Below are positions 17,143-26,087 of a stretch of 30,000 nucleotides of DNA, piece after piece. The notes beneath the pieces are model-generated. The model was not told the origin of the DNA, made no database searches, and saw only the letters and a list, made by a program, of their open reading frames with translations. The stretch is taken from the NCBI GenBank assembly GCA_963575745.1, contig CAUYUJ010005778.1, forward strand, positions 1-30,000, written 5' to 3'. The first letter of the stretch is position 1. Every line of letters starts with the position of its first letter. The DNA comes from Prorocentrum cordatum (taxonomy: Eukaryota > Sar > Dinophyceae > Prorocentrales > Prorocentraceae). Both the position numbers and the translations under genes were made by a program.

Positions 17143-17609
17143 GCCTCGAATGGACGAGAGGGTTTGGGCCCTTTCGGCCTTTGGGGGCCCTCGCCAGGCG
17201 CCGGGGCTGTCCAGAGACGACCTGGGATGGTCGGGCCGAACGAAAAGGGGGGGATAGGGAAAGGGGGGGGGTACGAAAGATGCTGCATGCAGCTGGTTTC
17301 GGCCCCGCCGCCGGGCCCATTCCTCTTGATGGACCCAGGCAGCGGCCGAATATCGGTCTCGCTGCCGGGTCACAGCTTTGGGGGCAGGAGTACCAATGAG
17401 TCGTTGTAAACCAGTCCTGCTGGAGACCATTCCGGGCGAAGTCCCACCGTCGGCCCACTGCTCGATGCATGGGCGCCTGTCGGCGCCGGGGGGCGCCGGG
17501 GAAATCAGCTACGTGAGCTGATTCTTACCCCCCCCCCTTTGCTATCCCCCCTTTCGCCCGGTCCGAGATGGAAAGCCGGTCCCGGGGCAGTTCCGGCCCT
17601 GGCCTTTTG
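17143..17609. other. no recognisable feature
   Basis: GC-rich sequence with poly-G and poly-C runs. No gene or element is recognisable. Confidence 0.4.
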
Positions 17610-17752
17610 TGATGAGCGCGTTTTCCACCACCACCACCATAAGTTGGATGGGGCGAAGGGGGAGGAGGAGGAGGAGGAGGAGGAGGAGGAGGAGGAGGAG
17701 GACCCCCCCCTCCAACTTATGGTGGTGGTGGTGGTGGAAAACACGCTCATCA
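17610..17752. mobile_element. foldback MITE with (GGA)n loop and TTTTG duplication
   Basis: TGATGAGCGCGTTTTCCACC...TAAGTTGGA (17610-17648) is the near-perfect inverse of 17711-17752. The right arm has one extra GGT triplet and one base difference. The loop is (GGA)n. TTTTG directly flanks both ends (17605-17609 and 17753-17757), a 5-base target duplication. Non-coding. Confidence 0.85.
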
Positions 17753-17757
17753 TTTTG

Positions 17758-18645
17758 GGGCTTGTGGGTCGTTCGCCGCGGGCGCCTCGGGCGGCCGAGG
17801 CCCCCGAGGTCCCCAAGAGCGCTGGGGTGACGGGGCCGTGCGGTGAGGTCCTGCGCGGAGCTCGAGGTCACCGCGCGGTCGCCTGTCGCCCTGCCAAGCA
17901 AGCGCTTCTGGTTGAGATTGTCGTGCTGTAGCACATCGGATCTATGTTCTAAGAACACTGTTCCTGTTCTCAGAACACGTTTGGGTTCGAAGGACATGTC
18001 GTGGCAGGGCAAAAGGAATGCCAGGACGGTCGGACCCTGTTCAAGGTCTGTCACCCCAGGCATCCGACGTCTTGACTTCTTCAGTGCGGGATCCCCAGAC
18101 GTCCGGGCCCTTGCCCCAGGGCCTGCTCTTCATCCCGAGTCGTTTTCGGACGCTCTCGGGGTTCGGCGAGGACCCCCACAGGCTGAGGTAGCCAAGCCTT
18201 CTACTGGGATTTTTCCGCGATGAACAGGGGTGGGGGTGTCTGGAAGCCCGTTTGGCGCCTGCAGCCTTTGCCTTTGCCTCAACCCCTGGGTGTGGGCGCG
18301 ACGCCGCTCCACGTCCACTGCCAGGACGCCTCAGCACCGGCCAGCCGCACCGGCCACTCATGACGAAAACCTTCGTGCTGTGAGTGTCCTCACCCCCATC
18401 CTCCTGCTCCGCGGCTGCCTTCTGCCCCGTCAAGTTCTCTTGCAGCCGGACAGTTAGCAGGCTCTGCCCCAGCTGCTGGAGCGCGCGAGCGGATTGCCTC
18501 TGCCGCGCCGCGGCGGAAAGAAGTGTGGAAGCCCCTCCTCTCAGCCAGCCCTGAGGGGTGAATCCCGCCCGCCCGAGGCGCGCGCAGGGTCCCCGGAGGC
18601 TGAAGACAACGGAACCTCCTGTCGTTTTTTGTTGCTTTGTTTTTT
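17758..18645. other. no gene; dispersed repeat at 18045-18190
   Basis: At 17947-17975 two palindromes stand close together (GTTCTAAGAAC and GTTCTCAGAAC). Positions 18045-18190 are a diverged copy of the dispersed family seen at 3121-3225, 7556-7670 and 8206-8275 (TCATCCCGAGTCG, CTCTCGGGGTTCGGCGAGG). I see no gene. Confidence 0.5.
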
Positions 18646-18651
18646 TGTACC

Positions 18652-18706
18652 TCTCTCTCTCTCTCCCTCCCTCTCGTGTGTATATATATCTATCTATATA
18701 CACGTA
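18652..18706. repeat. (CT)n and (TATC)n microsatellites
   Basis: A CTCTCTCTCT run followed by TATATATATCTATCTATATA. Confidence 0.9.
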
Positions 18707-18723
18707 CACATTGCATACAACCG

Positions 18724-18912
18724 GACACGGTGGAGCTGCTGGAAGAAGCGTCAGCTATCTCTGAACCTTTGTTTTTTAGTATCAGCTCGGGCACGCGTGC
18801 GTTTGCCTTCAGAGGGGCCGAAGCCCTTGCTCGAACCAACATGAGGTTACGGAAGGGGGTGAGTGTCTGGCATCTCTAGGTGATCTCCAGAAGGACTCCA
18901 TGGCAGCTCGCA
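18724..18912 (-). repeat. Copia-1 3' LTR
   Basis: Matches 27621-27808 from GACACGGTGGAGCTGC to GCAG(C/T)TCGCA, including the shared blocks GAAGAAGCGTCAGCTATCTC and CTCGAACCAACATGAGGTTA. About 20 differences suggest an old insertion. Confidence 0.85.
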
Positions 18913-19042
18913 CGCTCCCGAATTCTAGATGCCAAGACACCTGTAGCCAGCCCCCCCGTCATCAGAAACGGTTCGAACAGTGAGATTGAAACCAGGCCTC
19001 GCAAGCAGCGCGTTGATATGCAAGGGCGCCGTGCCCAGATAG

Positions 19043-19555
19043 CTAAGATCTTAGCGAGCGCGTAGCGCTGGATGATATAGTCGGGGTCCGCTTAGCAGAA
19101 GAAGTACTCGTTGTAGTCCTCGGGACTCCTGACATTGCCACCGTCGGTCTCCCGAACGCTCCTCTCCTGGTGACGCGGGATGCTCTCTCCGCCTCACGTA
19201 TCTTGAGCGCCTGGTCCTTTTCGGCGATGACAAACTCCCCTTTCTGCACGATCCGTCTCAGCAAGTCTGCGCACCCATTTTTCTTCGTCAAGGGGTCCGT
19301 GATCTGGTGGCGCTTGCCGTCCACCCAGTGGATTCCGGTTCCACTCTCCTTGAGGATCGCGATGTCCACTGCCGTCCGTCGCTCGGTGCTGGGTCTCGCT
19401 GAGATGTTGTGGAAGTGGTCGTATAGGCACTTACTGTCGGTCACGACCGTGAGTTGGAAGGTCCGCCTTGCCTCCGGCGCCGCCCGGGCGTCTGGCCCAT
19501 CAGATTGGGAGCCTTCGGTGGCAAAAGACATCGTCGAACGCAATCCTGATCTCAT
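19043..19555 (-). pseudogene. Copia-1 RNase H, C-terminal part
   Basis: The frame encodes the last part of a Copia RNase H. TVVTDSKCLYDHF (about residue 37) holds the DSK motif with a catalytic Asp. RRTAVDIAILKESGTGIHWV and HQITDPLTKK (about residues 58-95) match the conserved VDI...I.W......L.D.LTK region that ends Copia polyproteins. A Lys/Glu-rich tail follows. The first 35 residues do not look like the family, so the junction with the inserted element probably lies near 19460-19560. It is the only pol piece left in Copia-1 and sits about 130 bases inside the 3' LTR, as expected. Confidence 0.75.
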
Positions 19556-19608
19556 TGTCCCCTACACATCATCATCAAATCATCATGTGATCAGTGATTG
19601 TTTCTCTG

Positions 19609-19620
19609 TTTTGGCTCAAG
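19609..19620 (+). other. match to the 3' half of the dinoflagellate spliced leader
   Basis: TTTTGGCTCAAG equals the last 12 bases of the 22-base dinoflagellate spliced leader as I know it. The upstream 10 bases do not match. It lies near the 5' edge of Copia-2, where a relict leader from a reverse-transcribed mRNA would be expected. The frame also reads through it, so chance is possible. Confidence 0.3.
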
Positions 19621-20486
19621 ATAATGGTCTTGTAACTGTTGCGCTCGGTTATGCGCCTGGTTGCTCAAACCATGAGGTTACTAGTGCGCTGAACTCGTAC
19701 CTCGAGTCGGAGGCGGACATCGCGAATCAGAAATTCCTTGAGTTCCTCAGAGAGTTAGGTCAGAAAGTTAGACTGGATAGACTAGCACTTGCAGCTTTCC
19801 CCGCTGAAACCGCAGAGGGGAGAGTTCGAGACAATGTGGACGCGATCATCGGTGATGACGACGTCGCTACAGTCTCTAAGGAACGCCTGCGAAATGAGGA
19901 ACAATATATCCTGGGGCAAATCAACCTACGTGGCGAGCCGAAACACGAAGGAAAGAGAAGGAAAGCGTGGTTGCAGATCCCGCTCCGCACTTGGATCGCC
20001 ATTAGACGACTGCGCAGACAGTTCGGTCATGTGCCTAATCGTGTTCTCGTGCAGCTACTGAACATTTCCATGATGTCATCGGACTACATCGAAACCGCCA
20101 AGAATTATCGATGTGAGCTGTGCGAACATCACAAACCGCTAGCTCAGACTCACAAGGTTGCCTTACCCAAGAAGTTCTGCTTCAACCATGAAATCGGTAT
20201 CGACTGTCTAGAGGTGAAGGACAACAGCGGGGAACGTTACACCTTCTTGAACATAGTGTGCCAGGGAACATCATTTCAGCGTGTGATCTTTGTCAAGCAG
20301 GGAGGTGGTGCGCAATCTTCGAGAGCATGCCTCACTGCACTTCAGCAGCGCTGGTGTGCATGGGCAGGTAAGCCCATAAGAATGGTGTTGGACCGTGGAC
20401 TGCGCAACAGAGGAGTGTTTCTGCAATGGGTAAGAGTCAGGGGATCGACCTCCGCGATGCCGGAGTCGAGTCTCCCGAGCAGATAG
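19620..20486 (+). pseudogene. Copia-2 integrase, zinc-binding and catalytic core
   Basis: The frame (open from 19170, with the early part antisense to Copia-1 RNase H) gains family similarity after about 19750. RRLRRQFGHVPNRVLVQLL and YRCELCEHHKPLAQTHK form the pre-integrase HHCC-like zinc region. FCFNHEIGIDCLEVKD contains the first catalytic Asp (codon about 20202) and MVLDRGLRNRG the second (about 20393). The frame is lost near 20426 and continues in the next entry. The enzyme would insert element cDNA into host DNA. Confidence 0.8.
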
Positions 20487-20647
20487 GCCGCGTCGAGAGA
20501 CATGGTGGATTTTGGAAGAACATTTTCAACAATGTGGTACAAGACAACAATGTTTCTGGACTCGATGAAGTCATCTCTACTGCATCAGAAGTCGTCTGCA
20601 CGAAGAATGAGATGTCACGAGTCGGCGGATTTGCGCCTGGTCAGTGA
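20426..20647 (+). pseudogene. Copia-2 integrase core, catalytic Glu part
   Basis: Continues the integrase after a frameshift. GVESPEQIGRVERHGGFWK carries the catalytic Glu region, followed by a helix-rich part and NEMSRVGGFAPGQ. The next codon is TGA where relatives have Trp (QWVLG), and VLGKMPRVG follows directly, so this is a nonsense change. Beyond it the homologous sequence shifts frame again (DEEEAFDLGVLANVAED near 20690). Confidence 0.75.
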
Positions 20648-20805
20648 GTGCTCGGAAAGATGCCTCGTGTGGGTGTCAGCTCGACGACGAGGAGGAAGCT
20701 TTCGACTTAGGAGTGCTTGCGAATGTTGCAGAGGACTGAGCCGACGAGTTTTCTCGCCAGGCTGCGATCCGGGCGTGTGCCAGACAAGCATTCGCATAAC
20801 ACGAT

Positions 20806-21123
20806 GTGGGGGGCGGGGCGGCAATGGCCGCTCTCCGAAAGGCAGCGCCACTAGCTGGATACTCTCAGGTAGGTGATGTAGTTTGCTGTCGCAAGAGGCC
20901 GACCGACGGCGAGGTTACCGCGAAGTGGAGCACTGGTTCTCGTATCGTTGACTTTGATGGCGCGAGCGCATGGGTTATCACAGAGGGTGTGCCTGTCTGC
21001 GTGGCTGTCGACAGGCTTCGACCGTGTGCAGCGGCGGAAGCGATGGCTTACCAAAACCTCTCTAAGCACCATGACGGTGGTGTTGAGAGGTATGCACCTC
21101 CAGACGGGCAACTGCAGTCATGA
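20806..21123 (+). pseudogene. Copia-2 integrase C-terminal region
   Basis: About 105 residues with AALRKAAPLAG, YSQVGDVVCCRKRPTDGEVT, WSTGSRIVDFDGASAWVITE and VDRLRPCAAAEAMAYQ. This is the part after the integrase core in dinoflagellate Copia polyproteins, possibly an SH3-like DNA-binding fold. A TGA ends it at 21121-21123 and the same frame reopens at 21172. Confidence 0.65.
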
Positions 21124-21171
21124 GTGGGCGAGCGACGTGAACTGCCTTAACCACGGGCGCGAGAGCTTTCT

Positions 21172-21753
21172 GTGGAAGAACATCCCATGGCGACGGGAGA
21201 GCTGCCAGGGGTCCCAGAAGGCCCCGCGGTCATAGAGGAAGCATTTCGCCAAATGGAAGAAGATGAACTGTCGGATGGAATTCTCGTTCCTGTGCCGCCC
21301 GCGTCGAGGTCGTCACAGGTGACTCGAACGCCTTTCCAGAGGTCGTTACTAGACGACGTCCCGCACGGCGGGCAGAGCCGTAAAGAAGTGATGCGCGTAA
21401 GAGTCGAGAATGCCGATTGTAGCGCGGGAAGGGTTTCCGATTCTGTCTGGGAGCCAGCTCCCGCGCCAGCGAACTCACTTCTTGAGGCCATGCGCAGGGC
21501 CGGAACATCAGGGCCGGGCGTGGATCTTCTTGCTCGTAGAGAAGCTTCACTCGCTGTCAAGCCACATGAATCGCTTGTCGGATTCTTCAATGAACGCACT
21601 GTTCACAAGCCGCAATCGAAGAAGAAGCTAAAGAGTGCAAAGAATCTGGTATACCATCGGGTATCTGAGGACGTGAAAAGCGGTCTACTTACGACTGGCA
21701 GGACAAGACGAATCGGGAAAATGGCGGAAGTTCAACGCCGCCGTGCCTGTTGA
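21172..21753 (+). pseudogene. Copia-2 linker between integrase and RT
   Basis: About 190 residues rich in Glu, Pro, Ser and Arg, without a known domain. It links integrase to RT in the polyprotein. The end, with VEDVKSGLLTTGR-type sequence and MAEVQRRRAC, overlaps the RT start, which is read in another frame from 21743. Confidence 0.55.
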
Positions 21754-22410
21754 TTCCGTGGAGCTGCAAAATCTCATCGGCGAAGGATACCGTGTGGTAC
21801 CTGCGCAATGGATTGAGATGGGCAAGAATGAACATCTCCGTAGACCGGGTGGACCTCCGGTTGCGCCGCAGTACAAGAGTAGACTTGTCGTGCGTGGAGA
21901 TCTGGAGGAGTCGTTGGGTGTCCGCGCGGATTTGCCGACGGGTGGATTTGAAGGGCCAAGGTTGATAGTATCATGGGCAACCGGTACAAAGGAGACGCTC
22001 AAGTGTGCCGACATTACATCTGCGTACTTCCAGGGGCAAGAACTTGACCGCCTCATGCTGCTCAAGCCATAGCCCGACGGTCTCGGAGGAGTGCTGGATG
22101 GTGGAGCACTGATCGCGCGTGTGCCTGTCTATGGCACGCGTGGCGCAGGACGAGGTTGGTGGAAGAAAATTCGCAGAAGGTTTTAAGCTCATGGTCTGAA
22201 GGGAAATCGTATCATGCCTGCTTTGTTCAGTATTCACAATGGCAAGAATGAGATCACGTGTATGTTTGGTACACATGTGGATGACATGCTGTGGGCTGCA
22301 GATGATGGGAGTCAGAGAATCACCCATTCGTTATTAGCAGGGCTTGATATTCGCGAGATCAAGTGGGATATTTCCGTTATTGTGGTTAAGTTGTTCAAGA
22401 GGAAGATTTC
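21743..22410 (+). pseudogene. Copia-2 reverse transcriptase
   Basis: RT of the Copia type (RVT_2). QYKSRLVVRGDLEE, ADLPTGGFEGPRLIVSWA and LKCADITSAYFQGQELDRLM are the N-terminal fingers and palm motifs, with the first catalytic Asp in CADITSAYFQG. A TAG at 22070 and a TAA near 22183 interrupt the frame. The same frame then carries GWWKKIRRRF and MFGTHVDDMLWAADDG, where HVDD replaces the usual YVDD of Copia elements, keeping both Asp. The frame breaks near 22410. Confidence 0.8.
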
Positions 22411-22413
22411 GCG

Positions 22414-22650
22414 GTGTGTGTCGCGGCCGGGGGCAATATTGAGAAGATCGAGTCTGTATCCTATCCTAGAGACAGCCCCTTCACGAGAAAATGCAACGGG
22501 GACGAGACAGCGCAGCTTAGATCGGTCGTAGGTGCTTTGTCATGGGTTACGCGTCAGTGTAAATCCGAGCCGTTGTATCGTGGGAGCAGACTGCAGACTG
22601 CAGCGTGTCGCGCTAAGATACTTCATCTCAAGGAGTTAACCGTGTACTAG
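22414..22650 (+). pseudogene. Copia-2 RT thumb to RNase H connection
   Basis: Reads NIEKIESVSYPRD, ETAQLRSVVGALSWVTRQCK and YRGSRLQTAACRAKILHLKE. QLRSVVG.L.WV.RQ is a strong signature of the connection region in dinoflagellate Copia elements. It ends at a TAG; the following conserved sequence continues in another frame. Confidence 0.75.
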
Positions 22651-22718
22651 AAGAAGCAACTCAGCCCGCTAATTGCGGTTTAATATTCAAGGGTGGAGCT
22701 GTTGAGTGGAATCAAGAT

Positions 22719-23372
22719 ATGATAGTTCGTACTGTTGCTGACGCCAGCTGGGCCGGAGAAGTTGACGTAGTCGAGGGTGGAATCGAGCCTCTCAGGTCAC
22801 AGTGGGCTAGGTTCAATGGGCTCGCAGGGCCTGGATTCCTCGAGGGGAACAGTGCTCATGTTCACCCGGTGTGTATATCTAGTAAAGTTGTCAGACGAGT
22901 ATGCTAAATCTACGCTACAAGCAGGTACCCTGGCTCTTTCATGGGTGTAGGATATGGTGCGCGCATTCGCGCCGCCATCGCAGATGCGCGTGGCATGCTT
23001 GGCACAGGAGAGAAGCTGCCAACCAACTGGGAAGACGGACCAGCAATGTCTATGAGACACTTTTGGGTGACGGATTGCAAAAACCTCGAGGACAATTGCA
23101 TAGCCCCAGCGATGGGCAAGACAGAAGATCAGCGCTTGAATATCGATTTGAGTAGTTTAAGACAGGCTATTTGGATTAATGGAACGGCAGAAGTATATAT
23201 TCAACATCCACGCATTTTTTGTGATAGGATCCGATGGATTGATACAAGTGTTATGGCTGTTGATTGTCTGGTGAAGAATATGCCGACGGACTTCCTTGTT
23301 GAGATTTTACGTGCAAGTCCGTGTGACGTAATTCCAGACCCTGAGTCTACCTTAAAGAAGGTTAAGCAATAA
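22719..23372 (+). pseudogene. Copia-2 RNase H
   Basis: VADASWAGEVDVVEGG holds the first catalytic Asp. SQWARFNGLAGPGFLEG and ISSKVVRRVC follow, then a short double frame change around 22905-22940 (STLQAGTLALS in another frame). The domain continues with VGYGARIRAAIADARG, HFWVTDCKNLED (DSK-like second Asp), DQRLNIDLSSLRQAIW and IRWIDTSVMAVDCLVKNM, the terminal Copia signature. TAA at 23370-23372 ends the polyprotein. Confidence 0.8.
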
Positions 23373-23627
23373 CTGGCGAGGGCCAGGATGAATGCTATCC
23401 CATCGGGGAAGTGAGTGACTGAGTCCTGGCTGCCTTTGACTTGAGTAATCCCAACATGGGAATACTTGTTTTGCTGGCCCTAGAGGCTTACCGAGTCCAG
23501 CGGTACTGCGCGGTCTGCCGGCTGGGTCGTGATACAGTTTCACGGGTAGGAGATAGTGCATGTGTCACGTGTGTATATGCACCCCTCGTTGCCGTTTGAC
23601 CTCTAGGGGCCCATTTTTGCCACTGCG
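23373..23627. other. Copia-2 3' flank, no LTR recognised
   Basis: About 250 bases after the RNase H stop. I see no match to the 5' edge of Copia-2 and no long polypurine tract. The right junction with Copia-1 is assumed near 23627, where the minus-strand frame ends. Confidence 0.4.
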
Positions 23628-24205
23628 CTAACATGCATCATAATCACACTTCCCGTCCACGTCCTTTTGGTTCCCGAACACGGTCGTGTGCTCGTGGCCC
23701 TTCGTACACCTCTTCTTGACGTTTTCGGCGTGGTCCAACGTGGTGAGGATCGCGGCCGGCTTTTTCAGGAGTCCTTGTCCGCTCGGGTCTTTTTGCCCGT
23801 GGGTGCACTGGTCCAGAATGATCCTCTTGACCCTCGAGTCCTTCATGAGTCTCCTCATCTCGGCCAGGCCCCAAGGTGTCGCAGTCCAGGGGTGCTCCAG
23901 GTAGAAGTGGCGGCCAGCGTCCAGCTGCACCTTGGCAATGCGGATCGCGAGCCTTAGGAACAGCAGAACCTCCCTGTACTTCTTCTCCCAATTTTTCGTC
24001 CGTTTGTCTTGGCTGAGGTGCTGTAGGGCGCAGACCATCGTGCATGGTGGTGGTAGTCCCACCACCTTCGGCTTGCGCCTCTTGATCTCCGCCAGCGCCC
24101 ACATGCGGTCCTCTTTCCTTCGGCTGTCCCAGCCTGTCTTGAGGTCAAGGGCCAGGTCCCCAGTGATGTTGGCCTGGTTTTCACAGTTCAGCACTCGAGA
24201 GGGTG
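23628..24205 (-). pseudogene. Copia-1 methyltransferase-like domain
   Basis: Reads SPSRVLNCENQANITGDLAL, DLKTGWD, EIKRRKPKVVGLPPPCTMVC, ALQHLSQDKRTKNWEKKYRE and later GRHFYLEHPWTATPWGLAEM, then CTKGHEHTTVFGNQKD. The PPC motif (codons at 24040-24064) after a hydrophobic strand resembles the catalytic PC motif of cytosine-5 methyltransferases, and LEHP sits where ENP/ENV motifs occur. Similar domains are common in dinoflagellate Copia polyproteins, and methyltransferase capture by dinoflagellate retrotransposons has been published. Motif spacing is unusual, so activity is unproven. The upstream part is in another frame. Confidence 0.55.
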
Positions 24206-25106
24206 AGAAGATTTCGGCTTGGTCGTCGGCAGCATAGCACCCCGTGTGAAGTTCCTGATCACCTTGCCATCCCCGGTGAACAGGATCTGTTCTGGCACGC
24301 GATTCACCAGATCGCCCATGATGCGCTTCCACTCGCCGTTCTTGATCTCCCGGGTCTTCGACTCCGCAGGCTCGTACCAGAATTCGGTGACACTGTCTCT
24401 GATCCCCTTGCCGTCCGGGAACTCGTATATTCACTCTAGGTTCGATCCCTCTTGGTGCACGATAGCGATGTCGTCAAGTACCTTCCCGGTGCGTCGGTTC
24501 TTCGTGGTACGCCATTTTACATGCTTCCAGGATGGCTCTCCTCCTTGGCCTCTGACCGTCCTGGTGCGAGCTGCCCTGTCTAGTTTGTCATACTTCGTTG
24601 GACCGTTCGGTCTTCCCAGGGTTCGTCCAGGGGAGCTCTCTTCTGAGCCGCGTTCGCCATCCCCTCGTCCTGGCGAGGTGGCGGCGTGCTCGTCCTCCTT
24701 GCTCTGGTCCAGGTTCGGCGGCTCCTGGTATCCTCCTCGTGTTCCCGCGCGGCGCTCTCCGTCGTGTTCTCCCATATCTCTCGAGGTGCTGGGTGAACTG
24801 CCTCTTCGCCTCGTTGAGTCTCGTCGCCGATGTCCGGATCCAGCTGCTGTAGTCGGGTTCGTTGCGGTACGCCTCGTCGTAGGTCCCTCCACGGTGCTTG
24901 TTGCCGAACAGGACCTTCTTGGTGCCCCAACTCCTCGTTGCCGCCGTCGGGTCGGCCGCACTCTCCGAGAGCCAGGCGTCTTCCGAGTCGCCCTCCAACA
25001 GTAGGTAGGAGTCCGCTTGGATGTGGATGTCGCGGTGGCGCTGTGGTCTCCAGAATCCGCATCGCCTCGCCTGTGCCTGTCCATCGCACCAGCGCAGCAG
25101 CAACAT
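24206..25106 (-). pseudogene. Copia-1 pol linker with GKH (DUF3820-like) segment
   Basis: Pieces in changing frames read KKVLFGNKHRGGTYDEAYRN then EPDYSSWI (about 24780-24925), similar to the GKH.GKT..EV...P.Y..W pattern of DUF3820-type domains. Then comes an Arg-rich stretch, and SWKHVKWRTTKNRRTG...IAIVHQEGSNLE before a TGA at 24431-24433. After the stop, IYEFPDGKGIRDSVTEFWYE, NGEWKRIMGDLVNRVPEQIL and FTGDGKVIRNFTRGAM continue in the same frame, so the TGA probably replaced a sense codon such as Trp. A frame change near 24205 leads into the methyltransferase-like domain. Confidence 0.55.
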
Positions 25107-25282
25107 GCAGCGGGCGAGATATACCCATAGAATTGCGATTCTGTCGAATCTGATGCTTGGCGTTCGCCGTAGCGGTATGGAATGTTTGCTGGCAGCCCGC
25201 AGTTTCGGGCCCGAGTGACTACAGATCGCAGGGGCTCGCGTCGTTTAGCTCGCTTGCTCGTGCCAGAGTCTTCGTCGTTTCT

Positions 25283-25840
25283 TCATGTTGTTGGGCCCCA
25301 GGAAGTATCGAGGTTCCCGGGGTCACTCCAGCGGCCTCTGAAAACCCCCAACTGTTCCAGAATGTCGTTCCCGGGCCTCCTGAGGATCTCGAACCGGTCG
25401 TCGTACTCGCAGCCTGTGAACCGGTCGGACTCGAAAAGGTCGCGCTCGCACCCCGTAATCGGTGTTCTGGTGGTCATCGTAGCTCTCGAACCAGCTAAGC
25501 TCGGGGACGATATCGGTTCCTGTAATATACTCTGTGGCGGGGTAGTCGGAATCCTCGGAACGGCCTCTCTTGAGGTATCGGAAACGCCTCTATCGGACTG
25601 GTGGCGAGGGCGGAGGAGATCGGCCACAGCCCCCTTCTTTTCCTGCGCGATCGAATCATCAGAGACGCACACCACTTCCGATGTCCTGGGCTCTGCCACC
25701 GTGGGCTTCTGGAAGCCCTGTCCGCCGAAGTCGCACAGCGGGAGGCGCCACTGCTTCGTCTTGGGTTTGTCTCGGGATCGACGAAGGGCCACAGTAACTC
25801 CTAAAGTTTTCAGGGTCAGCAGTCCCTTGGAGGTGTCCAC
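25283..25840 (-). pseudogene. Copia-1 protease C-terminal part and linker
   Basis: Begins MDTSKGLLTLKTLGVTVALR and WRLPLCDFGG, which resembles the last strands of the retropepsin region of this family (a ...DF...L.L...G...LPL pattern). The remaining 130 residues are polar (Ser, Thr, Arg, Pro) with no recognised domain. Confidence 0.5.
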
Positions 25841-25856
25841 GATCCCAGAGAGGTCC

Positions 25857-26087
25857 TCAAGCAGTCCCTCTCATATTAACAACGGGGTTCAACCTGGCAC
25901 AATACAAAACTTGAGGAGTCCGCTTCTTCCCCCCGAGCCCCATGGGATACTCAGCGACCCAGTTCGACTGCGCGGCCTGGCCATTCGCGAAATGGACATT
26001 CCTGCTCACACACGGAACGTATCTGATGCGCAAATCAAAAGACCTACGGAGCATAGTCGTGCAGTGCAATCGTAAGGTCCCCGACGA
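25857..26087 (-). pseudogene. Copia-1 protease, middle part
   Basis: VHFANGQAAQSNWVAEYPMG and LGGKKRTPQVLYCA match the F.FG.G...S....P...GG stretch that follows the catalytic DTG in this family. Read in a frame different from the DTG itself, so a frameshift lies near 26080. Confidence 0.55.

Larger units (their letters stand above)
19556..23627 (+). mobile_element. Copia-type element (Copia-2) nested in Copia-1
   Basis: This opposite-strand block carries integrase, RT and RNase H in Copia order and splits the minus-strand element between its methyltransferase-like and RNase H parts. I find no LTR pair: 19556-19700 and 23375-23627 do not resemble each other. It is therefore a 5'-truncated or LTR-less copy, or its ends were lost. 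Boundaries are inferred from where Copia-1 coding stops. At least four frameshifts and several stop codons are present. Confidence 0.75.

Noticed and set aside
18960-18990. tRNA gene suggested by GGTTCGAAC
   Set aside because: No matching acceptor stem or anticodon arm could be drawn around it.
19170-19520. Plus-strand start of the 438-residue frame as coding
   Set aside because: It is antisense to the Copia-1 RNase H. Only sequence after about 19620 belongs to Copia-2.
20645-20647. TGA read as Trp (altered genetic code)
   Set aside because: TAG and TAA stops and several frameshifts interrupt the same element, so ordinary decay explains it. Dinoflagellate nuclear genes use TGA as stop.
23373-23627. 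3' LTR of Copia-2
   Set aside because: No similar sequence could be found near the left edge of the element (19556-19700).
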